Assembly: GCA_016185205.1 (NCBI GenBank)
Contig: JACPOA010000064.1
Coordinates: forward strand, 124,001-188,000
Direction of reading: 5' to 3'
DNA: 64,000 nucleotides
DNA from: Hyphomicrobiales bacterium
GTDB taxonomy: Bacteria > Pseudomonadota > Alphaproteobacteria > Rhizobiales > Xanthobacteraceae
Positions 1 through 8,104 of this stretch are shown in pieces; the stretch's first letter is position 1, and each line of letters starts with the position of its first letter. The notes under the pieces were generated by a model, which saw nothing but the letters and a program-made list of their open reading frames with translations, did no database searches and was not told the origin of the DNA. Both the position numbers and the translations under genes were made by a program.

Positions 1-9
1 CAGCAAGGC

Positions 10-942
10 ATGGAGATGACCGTGCAGGAGCGGGCAGGCAGCGTCACGCTGGGACCGGTGCTGTTCAACTGGCAGCCGGAGAAGTGGCGCGACTTCTATT
101 TCCGCATCGCCGACGAGGCGCCGGTCTCTACCGTGTATATCGGAGAGACCGTCTGCTCCAAGCGCGCGCCGCTGATCGAGCCGTATTATGCGGCGGTCGC
201 CGAACGGCTGGCTGCGGGTGGCAAGACAGTGGTGTTTTCCTCGCTGTCGGAAGTGGTGAGCAAGCTCGACCGCAAGCTAGCCGAACAGATCTGCACCGCC
301 GAAGGTTTCCTGGTCGAAGCCAATGACGGCTCCGCGCTGATGTATCTGAAGGGGCGGCCGCACCACGTCGGCCCGCTAATGAACGTCTATAACGAGGCCA
401 CGGTTAAGTTCCTGGCCGGCATCGGCGCCAAGAATATCTGCCTGCCGGTCGAGATGCCGGCGAAATCCGTCGGCGCGCTATGCGAGGCCACGCGTGATCT
501 TGACGTCAGCATCGAAGTGCAGGTATTCGGCCGCCAGTCGCTGGCGCTGTCGGCGCGCTGCTATCATGCCCGCGCCCACGGCCGCACCAAGGACTCTTGC
601 CGCTTCGTCTGCGAGGAGGACCCCGACGGGCTGACGCTGAGCACGATCGACGACCGCAAGTTCCTCACCGTCAACGGCATCCAGACGCTGTCCTACGAAT
701 ACCTCAATTTGGTGCGCGAAGTGCCGAGCTTACGCAAAATGGGCGTGTCGCGCTTCCGGTTGTCGCCGCATACGCTCGACATGGTGGGGATCGCCACGAT
801 TTTTTCCGGCGTGGTCGAGGGCAAGCTTGCCGCCGATGAGGCGGCCGCGTTGCTCGAAGCGATGAAGCCGGACGCGCCGTTCGCCAACGGGTTCTATCAC
901 GGCAAGCCCGGTTACACCTGGAACACCGCGAGCGTGCACTGA
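10..942 (+). CDS. ubiV: UbiV, oxygen-independent ubiquinone hydroxylation protein (U32 peptidase family)
   Basis: U32-family protein that works with UbiU in hydroxylating the ubiquinone ring without oxygen. The protein opens with the UbiV-type LGPVLFNW and [11 protein letters not shown] segments. It has the four cysteines expected for the UbiV 4Fe-4S cluster: C49, C184, C197 and C201, in the spacing C-X12-C-X3-C after the first. The length of about 310 residues fits UbiV rather than the longer UbiU. The start is either ATG at 10 or ATG at 16; too little upstream sequence is present to decide. ubiU usually lies immediately upstream and would be outside the window. The product suggests that the host respires or grows with little oxygen. 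The family call is firm; the partner is inferred. Confidence 0.9.
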   Translation: MEMTVQERAGSVTLGPVLFNWQPEKWRDFYFRIADEAPVSTVYIGETVCSKRAPLIEPYYAAVAERLAAGGKTVVFSSLSEVVSKLDRKLAEQICTAEGFLVEANDGSALMYLKGRPHHVGPLMNVYNEATVKFLAGIGAKNICLPVEMPAKSVGALCEATRDLDVSIEVQVFGRQSLALSARCYHARAHGRTKDSCRFVCEEDPDGLTLSTIDDRKFLTVNGIQTLSYEYLNLVREVPSLRKMGVSRFRLSPHTLDMVGIATIFSGVVEGKLAADEAAALLEAMKPDAPFANGFYHGKPGYTWNTASVH

Positions 943-974
943 GCGCGTCGCAGATATTTGAAGGAGAGCAGGCC

Positions 975-2192
975 ATGTCGCAGCCGGCCGAGAGGCGCGC
1001 GGGCAAGCCCGCGATGTTGAAGGATTCGGCGTTTGTGTGGGAGGACCCGCTCGATCTGGAGGGCGAGCTCAGCGAAGACGAGCGCATGGTGCGCGACACC
1101 GCGCGCGGTTTTTCGCAGGATTATCTGATGCCGCGCGTCGTGGCCGACTATCGCGAGGAGACGTTCGACGCGCAGATGCTGCCGGAGATGGGCGAGCTCG
1201 GCCTGCTGGGTGCAACCATTCCGGAGGAGTATGGTGGCGCTGGCTTGGGTTACGTCAGCTACGGCCTGATCGCGCGCGAACTCGATCGCGTCGATTCGGG
1301 ATACCGCTCGACCATGTCAGTGCAGTCGTCGCTGGTGATGTATCCGATCTATGCCTATGGCAGCGAGGCGCAGCGCAAGAAATATCTGCCGAAGTTGGCG
1401 GCCGGCGAAATGATCGGCTGCTTCGGCCTGACCGAACCGGATTACGGCTCCGATCCCGGCTCGATGGTCACGCGCGCCGAGAAGGTCGCCGGCGGCTACA
1501 AGTTGAACGGCGCCAAGACCTGGATCTCCAACGCGCCGGTCGCGCACATCGCTATCGTGTGGGCCAAGCTCGACGGCGTCATCCGCGGCTTCATCGTCGA
1601 GCGGGCTACCCAAGGCTTCTCCACGCCCAAGATCGAGGGCAAGCTCAGCTTGCGCGCCTCCATCACCGGCGAGATCGTGCTGGAGGACTGCGTCATCCCG
1701 GAAGAAAACATTTTGCCGAATGTGAAAGGGCTGGCCGGTCCGTTCGGCTGCCTCAACAATGCGCGCTACGGCATCGCCTGGGGCGCCATGGGCGCGGCGG
1801 AATTCTGCTGGCACGCGGCGCGGCAATACACGCTCGACCGCAAGCAGTTCGGCCGTCCGCTCGCAGCCAATCAGCTCATTCAGAAGAAGCTCGCCGACAT
1901 GCAGACCGAAATCGCGCTCGGGCTGCAAGGCGTGCTGCGGCTCGGCCGCATGCTGGAGGCCGGGCGCGCGGCGCCGCCGTCGATCTCGCTGATGAAGCGC
2001 AACAACTGCGGCAAGGCGCTCGACATCGCCCGCGTCGCGCGCGACATGCACGGCGCCAACGGCATCTCGGAGGAGTACCACGTGATGCGGGTGCTGGCGA
2101 ACCTGGAGACGGTGAACACCTACGAAGGCACGCACGACATCCACGCCCTCATCCTCGGCCGTGCGCAGACGGGGATACAGGCGTTTGTGTAA
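975..2192 (+). CDS. gcdH: glutaryl-CoA dehydrogenase (acyl-CoA dehydrogenase family)
   Basis: FAD flavoenzyme that oxidises and decarboxylates glutaryl-CoA to crotonyl-CoA, at the end of lysine, tryptophan and anaerobic benzoyl-CoA breakdown. It is 405 residues long with the usual acyl-CoA dehydrogenase order of N-terminal helices, middle beta domain ([14 protein letters not shown]) and C-terminal helices. The C-terminal [16 protein letters not shown] block carries the catalytic glutamate E384 in the position and context typical of GcdH. An AAGGAG ribosome site lies 8 bases before the ATG at 975. The next gene, an aryl-CoA ligase, starts 24 bases after the stop, which suggests cotranscription and a shared role in aromatic acid use. 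Confidence 0.93.
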   Translation: MSQPAERRAGKPAMLKDSAFVWEDPLDLEGELSEDERMVRDTARGFSQDYLMPRVVADYREETFDAQMLPEMGELGLLGATIPEEYGGAGLGYVSYGLIARELDRVDSGYRSTMSVQSSLVMYPIYAYGSEAQRKKYLPKLAAGEMIGCFGLTEPDYGSDPGSMVTRAEKVAGGYKLNGAKTWISNAPVAHIAIVWAKLDGVIRGFIVERATQGFSTPKIEGKLSLRASITGEIVLEDCVIPEENILPNVKGLAGPFGCLNNARYGIAWGAMGAAEFCWHAARQYTLDRKQFGRPLAANQLIQKKLADMQTEIALGLQGVLRLGRMLEAGRAAPPSISLMKRNNCGKALDIARVARDMHGANGISEEYHVMRVLANLETVNTYEGTHDIHALILGRAQTGIQAFV

Positions 2193-2216
2193 CGGCGACA
2201 CGATAGGACCGATCCG

Positions 2217-3785
2217 ATGCTGACCACTGCTAGGAATGCCGAGACGCCAAGCCTGCGCTTCCCGGCCAATTACAACGTGGCGACGGCGTTCATCGACCGC
2301 CATATCGGCGAGGGGCGCGGGGCCAAGATCGCGATCCACACCGCCGACAGCGCGGTCACCTATGCCGAGCTGGCCGCCAATGTCGATCGCTGTGCCAACG
2401 CGCTGGTGCGCTTGGGGCTCAAGCGCGGCGAGCGCGTGCTGATGGTGGTGAAGGACTGCCCGGCCTTCTTCTATCTGTTCTGGGGCGCGATCAAGGCCGG
2501 CATCGTGCCGGTGCCGCTCAACACGCTGCTGCGCTCGTCGAGCTACGCCTTCATGATCGATGATTCCGGCGCCGCCGCGCTGGCCTATTCACCCGAATTT
2601 TCCGGCGAGGTCGATCTCGCGCTCGCCGACGCCAAGCAGGCGCCGCGTATTGTGCTGCGCACCGAGGGCGGCGCGGACTCGCTGGCCGAACTGCTGAAGC
2701 AGAGCCAGCCGCGCTTTGCCGCCGTGCCGGCTACCGCCGCCGACGACTGCTTCTGGCTCTATTCGTCCGGCTCCACCGGCTCGCCGAAAGGCGCGGTGCA
2801 CCGCCATCGCGACATGGCCGTCACCAGCCAGCGCTACGGCGTCGAGACCCTAGACATTCGCGAGGACGACATCTTCTATTCCGAGGCCAAGCTGTTTTTC
2901 GCCTATGGGCTCGGCAACAACATGACGTTCCCGCTCTGGGTCGGCGCCACCGCGGTGCTCAACGGCGAGCGCCCCGGCCCGGCGTCGAGCTTTCCGCTGA
3001 TCGCGCGCCACCGCCCGACGCTCTATTTCGGCGTACCGACGCTCTATGCCGCCTATTTGCAGCATTTCGCGCGCGAGAAGCCGGACCTGTCCTTCATCCG
3101 GCACTGCGTCTCCGCCGGCGAAGCGCTGCCGGCGGAAATCCTGCGGCGCTGGCACGAGGAAACCGGCCTGTGGATTCTGGACGGCATCGGCTCCACCGAG
3201 GCGCTGCACATCTTCATCTCCAACACGCCGAATGACATCAAGCCCGGCACCAGCGGCAAGATGGTGCCCGGCTATCGCGCGCGTATCGTCGGCGAAAACG
3301 GACTGGACGTCGCCGACGGCGACAGCGGCCAACTGTTCATCACCGGTGATTCGACGGCGCGCTGCTACTGGAACAATGCCGAACGCACCGCGCGCACCAT
3401 GGTCGACGGCTGGCTCGACACCGGCGACACCTACATGCGCGACGCGCAGGGCTATTACACCTACTGCGGCCGCAGCGACGACATGCTCAAGGTCGGTGGC
3501 ATCTGGTGCTCGCCGTTCGAGATCGAATCCAGACTGGTCGAACATGCCGCCGTCATGGAGGCGGCGGTGGTCGGCCGCGTCGACCACGAGAACCTGATCA
3601 AGCCGGAAGCTTTTGTCGTGCTCAAGGAGGGCCACGCCGGCAACGACGCGCTGGCGGCCGCGCTCACCGACTTCTGCAGGGCGGGCTTAGCTCCTTACAA
3701 ATATCCGCGCTGGATCAATTTCGTCACCGAGCTGCCGAAGACCGCGACCGGCAAAATCCAGCGCTTCCTGCTGCGCACCAGGTAG
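2217..3785 (+). CDS. benzoate-CoA ligase family protein
   Basis: ATP-dependent acyl-adenylate enzyme that activates an aromatic acid, probably benzoate or a hydroxybenzoate, to its CoA thioester. The 522 residues show the adenylation P-loop YSSGSTGSPKG (182-192), the DGIGSTE motif, the GWLDTGD motif and the C-terminal PKTATGKIQ segment with catalytic lysine K513. The IPVPLNT-like and FFAYGLGNNM segments are typical of benzoate-CoA ligases. The exact substrate cannot be read from sequence. It lies 24 bases after gcdH on the same strand and ends just before the convergent dehydrogenase remnant. Confidence 0.88.
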   Translation: MLTTARNAETPSLRFPANYNVATAFIDRHIGEGRGAKIAIHTADSAVTYAELAANVDRCANALVRLGLKRGERVLMVVKDCPAFFYLFWGAIKAGIVPVPLNTLLRSSSYAFMIDDSGAAALAYSPEFSGEVDLALADAKQAPRIVLRTEGGADSLAELLKQSQPRFAAVPATAADDCFWLYSSGSTGSPKGAVHRHRDMAVTSQRYGVETLDIREDDIFYSEAKLFFAYGLGNNMTFPLWVGATAVLNGERPGPASSFPLIARHRPTLYFGVPTLYAAYLQHFAREKPDLSFIRHCVSAGEALPAEILRRWHEETGLWILDGIGSTEALHIFISNTPNDIKPGTSGKMVPGYRARIVGENGLDVADGDSGQLFITGDSTARCYWNNAERTARTMVDGWLDTGDTYMRDAQGYYTYCGRSDDMLKVGGIWCSPFEIESRLVEHAAVMEAAVVGRVDHENLIKPEAFVVLKEGHAGNDALAAALTDFCRAGLAPYKYPRWINFVTELPKTATGKIQRFLLRTR

Positions 3786-3791
3786 CTCGCG

Positions 3792-4089
3792 CTAAAACAC
3801 GATGACGCCGCGCAGGTTCAGGCCGGCTTCCAGATCGGCATAGCCGCGATTGACCTCGTCCAGGCTGTAGCTGCGGGTGATCAGCTCCTTGAGCTTGATC
3901 TCGCCGCGGCGATAGAGCGCGAGCAGCTCGGGGATTTGCAAGCGCGGGCTGGTAAAGCCGTAGACCGCGCCCATGATTGCCTTTTGCGTGACGAACAATT
4001 CGAGCGGCGAAATTTTAATTTCACCCACTGATCGTCTCGATCGCCAGCGGCGTCCCGACCCCGCGGAAGACGGCGGCGCGCGTCTGCAT
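3792..4089 (-). pseudogene. zinc-type alcohol dehydrogenase remnant with internal deletion
   Basis: Only the two ends of a zinc-dependent alcohol dehydrogenase remain. From the ATG at 4089 the reading frame gives 22 residues beginning MQTRAAVFRGVGTPLAIE, the typical N-terminus of the family, and then stops at 4021. In the next frame, from about 4028, 78 residues follow that match the family C-terminus (LELFVTQKAIMGAVYG, EVNRGYADLEAG, RGVIVF at the end). A normal protein is about 350-370 residues, so roughly 250 residues including the zinc and NAD sites are missing and the frame is broken at the junction. The remnant ATG overlaps the stop of the upstream ABC ATPase gene as TGATG, so it was once the last gene of that operon. 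Confidence 0.85.
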
Positions 4090-4862
4090 CACTCAGGCCG
4101 AGCCGGCGCCGGCTCGGCGCCCAGCACCTGCATGATCGCGTCATGTGCTTGTTTTCTATGGGCTTCATCGGCCCCGGCGAGCCGCGTCTCGTAGGCGATG
4201 CGCGCCGGGCGGTGGAACACCAGCACGCGATCGCCGATCTCCATCGCCTCGCCGAGCTGATGCGTGATGAACACGGCGGTCTTGTTGCTCTGCCGCACCA
4301 GCCGCACGAATTCGGCGCGCAGGTCGCGCGCGGTCATCTCGTCGAGCGCCGAGAACGGCTCATCGCATAGCAGGATTTCCGGATCGACCGCGAAGGCGCG
4401 CGCGATCGAGACGCGCTGTCGCATGCCGCCCGAGAGCGCGTGCGGATAGTCGTTCTCGTGGCCGGCAAGCCCGAGCCGCGTCATCCACTGGCGCGCGGTC
4501 TCCTCCGCCTGTTTCGGATCGGTGTCGAGAATCTGCAGGCCGAGTCGTACATTGTCGAGCGCGGTGCGCCACGGCATCAGCCGGTCGCCCTGGAACACGA
4601 TGCCGATCTTGCCGCGGAAGAATTCGAACTCGCGGAACGGATCGTGCCCGACCACGCGGGTTTCGCCGGAGCTCGCCTCGGTCAATCCGGCGACGATGTT
4701 GAACATGGTCGACTTGCCACAGCCGGTCTTGCCCAGCACGGCGACGATCTCGCCCTTGGCGATCTCGAACGAGAGCTTATCGACCGCGACGAAATCGCCG
4801 CGCCCGTCGGGGCGCCGGAACGCCTTGCTCACGTCTCTGAAGCGGATCACGGGCTCAGTCAT
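4089..4862 (-). CDS. ABC transporter ATP-binding protein, NitT/TauT (SsuB/TauB) type
   Basis: Cytoplasmic ATPase of an importer for a nitrate/sulfonate/taurine-type ligand. The 257 residues contain Walker A GKTGCGKST (44-52), the signature LSGGMRQR (143-150) and Walker B ILLCDEP (163-169), followed by SALDEMT and the switch histidine in FITHQLGEA. Its start lies 3 bases after the ancestral permease stop (4866-4868), and its own stop overlaps the start of the dehydrogenase remnant. It belongs with the permease and binding protein just upstream on the minus strand. The substrate is unknown. The molybdenum hydroxylase genes in the same run suggest an aromatic or N-heterocyclic compound. Confidence 0.92.
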   Translation of the reverse strand: MTEPVIRFRDVSKAFRRPDGRGDFVAVDKLSFEIAKGEIVAVLGKTGCGKSTMFNIVAGLTEASSGETRVVGHDPFREFEFFRGKIGIVFQGDRLMPWRTALDNVRLGLQILDTDPKQAEETARQWMTRLGLAGHENDYPHALSGGMRQRVSIARAFAVDPEILLCDEPFSALDEMTARDLRAEFVRLVRQSNKTAVFITHQLGEAMEIGDRVLVFHRPARIAYETRLAGADEAHRKQAHDAIMQVLGAEPAPARPE

Positions 4863-4928
4863 AAATCACATTGCCCGCTCGGACACCGCGCGATAGCGCA
4901 GCGCCCAGGCCTCGATCGCGTTGATGGT

Positions 4929-5636
4929 CTACTGCACCACCAGCACGAACAGCACGAGCTGCAGCGTCCACGCCATGGCGCCGGCCATGTCGAACAACTG
5001 CTGCTGGCGCAACAGCTGATAGCCGACGCCGCCGGTGGCGCCGACCAGTTCGGCCACCACCACCACGCGCGCGGCGTTGCCGAGGTTCACCTTCCAGGCG
5101 GTGAGGATGCCGGGCAAAATCGTCGGCACGATCAAAAAGCGGAACAGCGTCCAGCGTCGCGGGCGGAACGACATGGTCATCTCGAACAGGTCCTTCGACA
5201 TCGAGCGGAAGGCGTCGAGAATCTGGAACGTGAAGGCCGGAAGCGTGGTCATCACCATGATGAACAGCACGCGGAACTCGATGCCGTGGAACCAGATGAT
5301 GGCGAACACCACCCAGGACAGCGCGGGAATGCCCTGGAAAAACGTCAGCACCGGCGCGATGAAATTCTCCGCCGTGCGCGACTGGCCGATGATCATCGCC
5401 AGGATGCCGCCCAGGATGAAGGCGCCGAACAGCCCGCCGAAGATGCGCGCGGCGGTGAGCAGCACGTCGACCAGCAGCGAGCCGGTGATCAGCACCTCGA
5501 CGGTGCGTTTGATGATCTCCGGCACCGGCGGAAACAGATAATGCGGAAACACGTAAGACAGAATCTGCCAGCCCGCCGCCAGCACGAGCATGCCGGCGGC
5601 GGCTTGCAGCAAGCGCATGGTGCGCGAGTTCGTCAT
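4929..5636 (-). CDS. ABC transporter permease, NitT/TauT type, truncated by an in-frame stop
   Basis: Inner-membrane permease (BPD_transp_1 family) with about six membrane helices and a recognisable coupling loop (FRSMSKDLFEMTMSF then FLIVPTILPGIL). Translation stops at TAG 4929-4931 after 235 residues. Reading through that single codon in the same frame gives 20 more residues (TINAIEAWALRYRAV and onward), then TGA at 4866-4868, just 3 bases before the ATPase ATG. WALRYR-type tails are usual for this family. The TAG therefore looks like a recent nonsense mutation of the natural end. The missing part follows the last helix, so some function could remain. The start overlaps the binding-protein stop by 4 bases (ATGA). 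Confidence 0.85.
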   Translation of the reverse strand: MTNSRTMRLLQAAAGMLVLAAGWQILSYVFPHYLFPPVPEIIKRTVEVLITGSLLVDVLLTAARIFGGLFGAFILGGILAMIIGQSRTAENFIAPVLTFFQGIPALSWVVFAIIWFHGIEFRVLFIMVMTTLPAFTFQILDAFRSMSKDLFEMTMSFRPRRWTLFRFLIVPTILPGILTAWKVNLGNAARVVVVAELVGATGGVGYQLLRQQQLFDMAGAMAWTLQLVLFVLVVQ

Positions 5637-6625
5637 TTCAGCGGCTTGTTATAGATGGTGTCGTTCGACGGCTGGATCTTGAGATAGCCGACGTCGATGC
5701 CGGCCTTGTAGACCGCTTCGATCTGCTTGCGCACATCGTCGGCGCCCACCACGCTCATGCCGAGCCGGTCGTTGGCCTTGATCAGCGAGACCAGCGCGGC
5801 GCGATCCTCTGGCGTCGACTTCGGTGCCATCAGCGCCGCCGCCCGTTCCGGATTCTTGGCGATGAACTCGCCGGCCTCCTTGTAGGTGGCGAATAGCTTC
5901 GGGATCAGCGCCTGGTTCTGTTCGATCCAGTCGCTATGGGCGGCAACGCCGAGATAGGGGATGCGCTCGCCGCCGGCGAATTTCGCCCAGGTCTTGCTCA
6001 CGCTGGTGTCGAGCGCGCGGATGTCGGGTTTCTTGGCCTTCAGCAGCGTATAGGCCGGCTCCCACAGTTGGATGGCGTCGGCACGGTCGGCCAGCGCGTA
6101 GCCGACCAGGCCGGGCGGCGCGGTGTTGACCACCTGGATCTTCGTCTTGTCGACGCCCATCTGCTTGGCGAAGAATTCGAACATCACGAAATTGGTGGTC
6201 GAGCCGGCGGCGGCGAGCTGCTTGCCTTCCAGGTCCTTGAGCGACTTGATCTCGGGCCGCGATGTGACGACCGTGCCCCAATAGTCGAACAAATTGAACA
6301 GGTACTTCACCTTGACGCCGCGCTGGTCGGCCAGCCCGACGGTGAGCAGCGCCGCGCTGCCGCCGACCTTGAACTCGCCCGAGTTGAACTGCGTGGTGTA
6401 GGCATCCGGCGGGCGCTCGACGAATTCGATGTCGAGGCCGTGCTTGGCATCGAGCTTCTCGGCCTTGATCACCGGTGGCATGAAGGCGCCGAGCGAGGGG
6501 AAGCCGAACACCACGATGGTGATTTTCGACGGTGCTTGCGCGGTGGCTGGCGCCGGCATGAGCGCCGCGCCGACGAGTGCGCTCGCGACAAGGCCTGCGC
6601 GCACGATAGCGGAAAACTTTGTCAT
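5633..6625 (-). CDS. ABC transporter substrate-binding protein, NitT/TauT family
   Basis: Periplasmic ligand-binding protein of 330 residues with a Sec signal peptide (about residues 1-30, ending PATAQA). The rest follows the NMT1/SsuA-like plan: a VVFGFPSLGAFMPP opening, a GSAALLTVG hinge region and IQLWEPAY. It feeds the permease and ATPase genes that follow on the minus strand. It sits 35 bases after coxG, which places the transporter in the molybdenum hydroxylase operon. The ligand cannot be named from sequence. Confidence 0.9.
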   Translation of the reverse strand: MTKFSAIVRAGLVASALVGAALMPAPATAQAPSKITIVVFGFPSLGAFMPPVIKAEKLDAKHGLDIEFVERPPDAYTTQFNSGEFKVGGSAALLTVGLADQRGVKVKYLFNLFDYWGTVVTSRPEIKSLKDLEGKQLAAAGSTTNFVMFEFFAKQMGVDKTKIQVVNTAPPGLVGYALADRADAIQLWEPAYTLLKAKKPDIRALDTSVSKTWAKFAGGERIPYLGVAAHSDWIEQNQALIPKLFATYKEAGEFIAKNPERAAALMAPKSTPEDRAALVSLIKANDRLGMSVVGADDVRKQIEAVYKAGIDVGYLKIQPSNDTIYNKPLK

Positions 6626-6660
6626 CGAATCCTCCCGAAGCTTGTTTGACGTTTCGTTTC

Positions 6661-7119
6661 TTATTGTGGTGTGACTGGCGCCGTGGTTTCGCGCCGCAGC
6701 GCCTTGAAGAACTGCCCGATCAGGTGCTTGGCGACGCCTTTCAGGATGCGCTGACCGACGCCGGCGACCAGGCCGCCGATTTCACCCTCGCCACTATAGC
6801 GCATCATCGTGCCGGCAGCCTGCGGCTCGAGCGAAAAGGTCGCGCTGCCACTGCCCTGGCCGAGCGTACCGGATCCCGATACGGCAACCTTGCATTGTGC
6901 CGGCGGCAGCTTGTCCGCCAGCGAAATCGCGCCCTCGAAGCTGCCGCCGACCGAGGCGACCTTCAGGTTGAGGATCAATTTAAAGCGGTCGCCGCCTTCG
7001 TCGATCATCTCCTTGCAGCCGGGAATGCACTTCACCAGCACGGCGGGATCGTTGAGCGCACGCCACAGCGCATCGATGCCGACTTCGAAGCTTTCCTCGC
7101 CGCCGATATCGAGCTTCAT
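6661..7119 (-). CDS. CoxG-like SRPBCC family protein
   Basis: Protein of 152 residues of the CO dehydrogenase subunit G (CoxG) family, with a START/SRPBCC fold (opening GEESFEVGIDALWRALNDP, then CIPGCKEM). CoxG proteins accompany CoxLMS-type molybdenum hydroxylases and are thought to help membrane attachment or maturation. Here it follows the hydroxylase and amidohydrolase genes with a 7-base gap, consistent with one transcript. The C-terminal half (LVAGVGQRILKGVAKHL) is typical of the family. Confidence 0.87.
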   Translation of the reverse strand: MKLDIGGEESFEVGIDALWRALNDPAVLVKCIPGCKEMIDEGGDRFKLILNLKVASVGGSFEGAISLADKLPPAQCKVAVSGSGTLGQGSGSATFSLEPQAAGTMMRYSGEGEIGGLVAGVGQRILKGVAKHLIGQFFKALRRETTAPVTPQ

Positions 7120-7126
7120 GGCGTGC

Positions 7127-8104
7127 TCATGCGATCTTGAACAGCTTTTGCGCCAGCCCGCCGTTGATCGAGGCGACTTGCGCGGCGCTGAGCCCGGCCT
7201 CGGCGACGATCTTCATCGGCTCGTGATCGCCGATCGGGAACGGCATGTCGGAGCCCATCATCAGGCGCTCGCTGCCCATCATCTCGATGACGAATTTGAG
7301 CACGCGCGCGTCGTGCAGGATGGTGTCGGTATAGATCGCAGCGAGCGCCGCCACCGGATCGCCGACGCCGGGCGTAATAGTGGCGTTGCGCTTGAGCCGG
7401 CCGAGCACGAAGGGCAGGGCGGCGGCGCCCATCGGCGCGAAGAATTTGGCGTTCTTGTATTTCGCCACGTGGCCGGCCGAGATCAGGCGGGCGACCGCGA
7501 TCACCGCGTCGGTGATGCGGCCGAGCCCGTTGGCCAGGCCGAAATCATTGACGCGCTTGTCGCCGGCATCGAAGCTCGGATGGATGTGGATGAGCGCGCC
7601 GGTCTCGTCCGTCGCTGCCCAGAACGGGTCGAGATCGGCGGCATCGAGCGTTGAGCCGACGCCGCGCGGCAGCGTGCCGATCATGGCGCCCGCAAATCCC
7701 GCCTTGATGGCGTCCTTCAGCACGGCGCCGGCGCGCGCGCCGTCGCCGAGCGGCACGGTCGCCAGCGGCACGAAATGCGGCTCGGCTTTCGCCGCTGCCA
7801 GCAGGCAATCGTTGATAAGCCGGCTCCAAGCTTCGCCCTCGGCGCCCGCCAGTTCGTAGCCGAACATGTCGACCCAGCCGCCGACCACCTGCTTGTCGAT
7901 GCCGTTCTTGGCCAGCCACGCCAGCCGCGCCGGAATATCCGACAGCGGCTTCGACACCGGCCGCGTCGGCTTGGACCCGGCGAAGGCGAAAGCCAGACTG
8001 CCGGCCTCCTCGATCTGCCGCACATTGGGAAAGCGCGCGGCGTCTTTACGAATGGCCGCCAGCAGTTCGGGCGGCACCAGATGGGCGTGGCAATCAACGA
8101 TCAT
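7127..8104 (-). CDS. amidohydrolase family protein, ACMSD-like decarboxylase/hydrolase
   Basis: Metal-dependent TIM-barrel hydrolase (amidohydrolase 2 family) of 325 residues. It starts MIVDCHAHLVPPE, the metal-binding H-x-H strand, and has further conserved segments IHIHPSFD and LMMGSDMPFPIGDHEP with the expected late aspartate. The nearest named relatives are aminocarboxymuconate-semialdehyde decarboxylases, which act on ring-cleavage products. The stop codon of the upstream molybdenum hydroxylase large subunit directly abuts this ATG (TAAATG), so the two are almost certainly cotranslated. The substrate is inferred to be a product of that pathway. Confidence 0.85.
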   Translation of the reverse strand: MIVDCHAHLVPPELLAAIRKDAARFPNVRQIEEAGSLAFAFAGSKPTRPVSKPLSDIPARLAWLAKNGIDKQVVGGWVDMFGYELAGAEGEAWSRLINDCLLAAAKAEPHFVPLATVPLGDGARAGAVLKDAIKAGFAGAMIGTLPRGVGSTLDAADLDPFWAATDETGALIHIHPSFDAGDKRVNDFGLANGLGRITDAVIAVARLISAGHVAKYKNAKFFAPMGAAALPFVLGRLKRNATITPGVGDPVAALAAIYTDTILHDARVLKFVIEMMGSERLMMGSDMPFPIGDHEPMKIVAEAGLSAAQVASINGGLAQKLFKIA

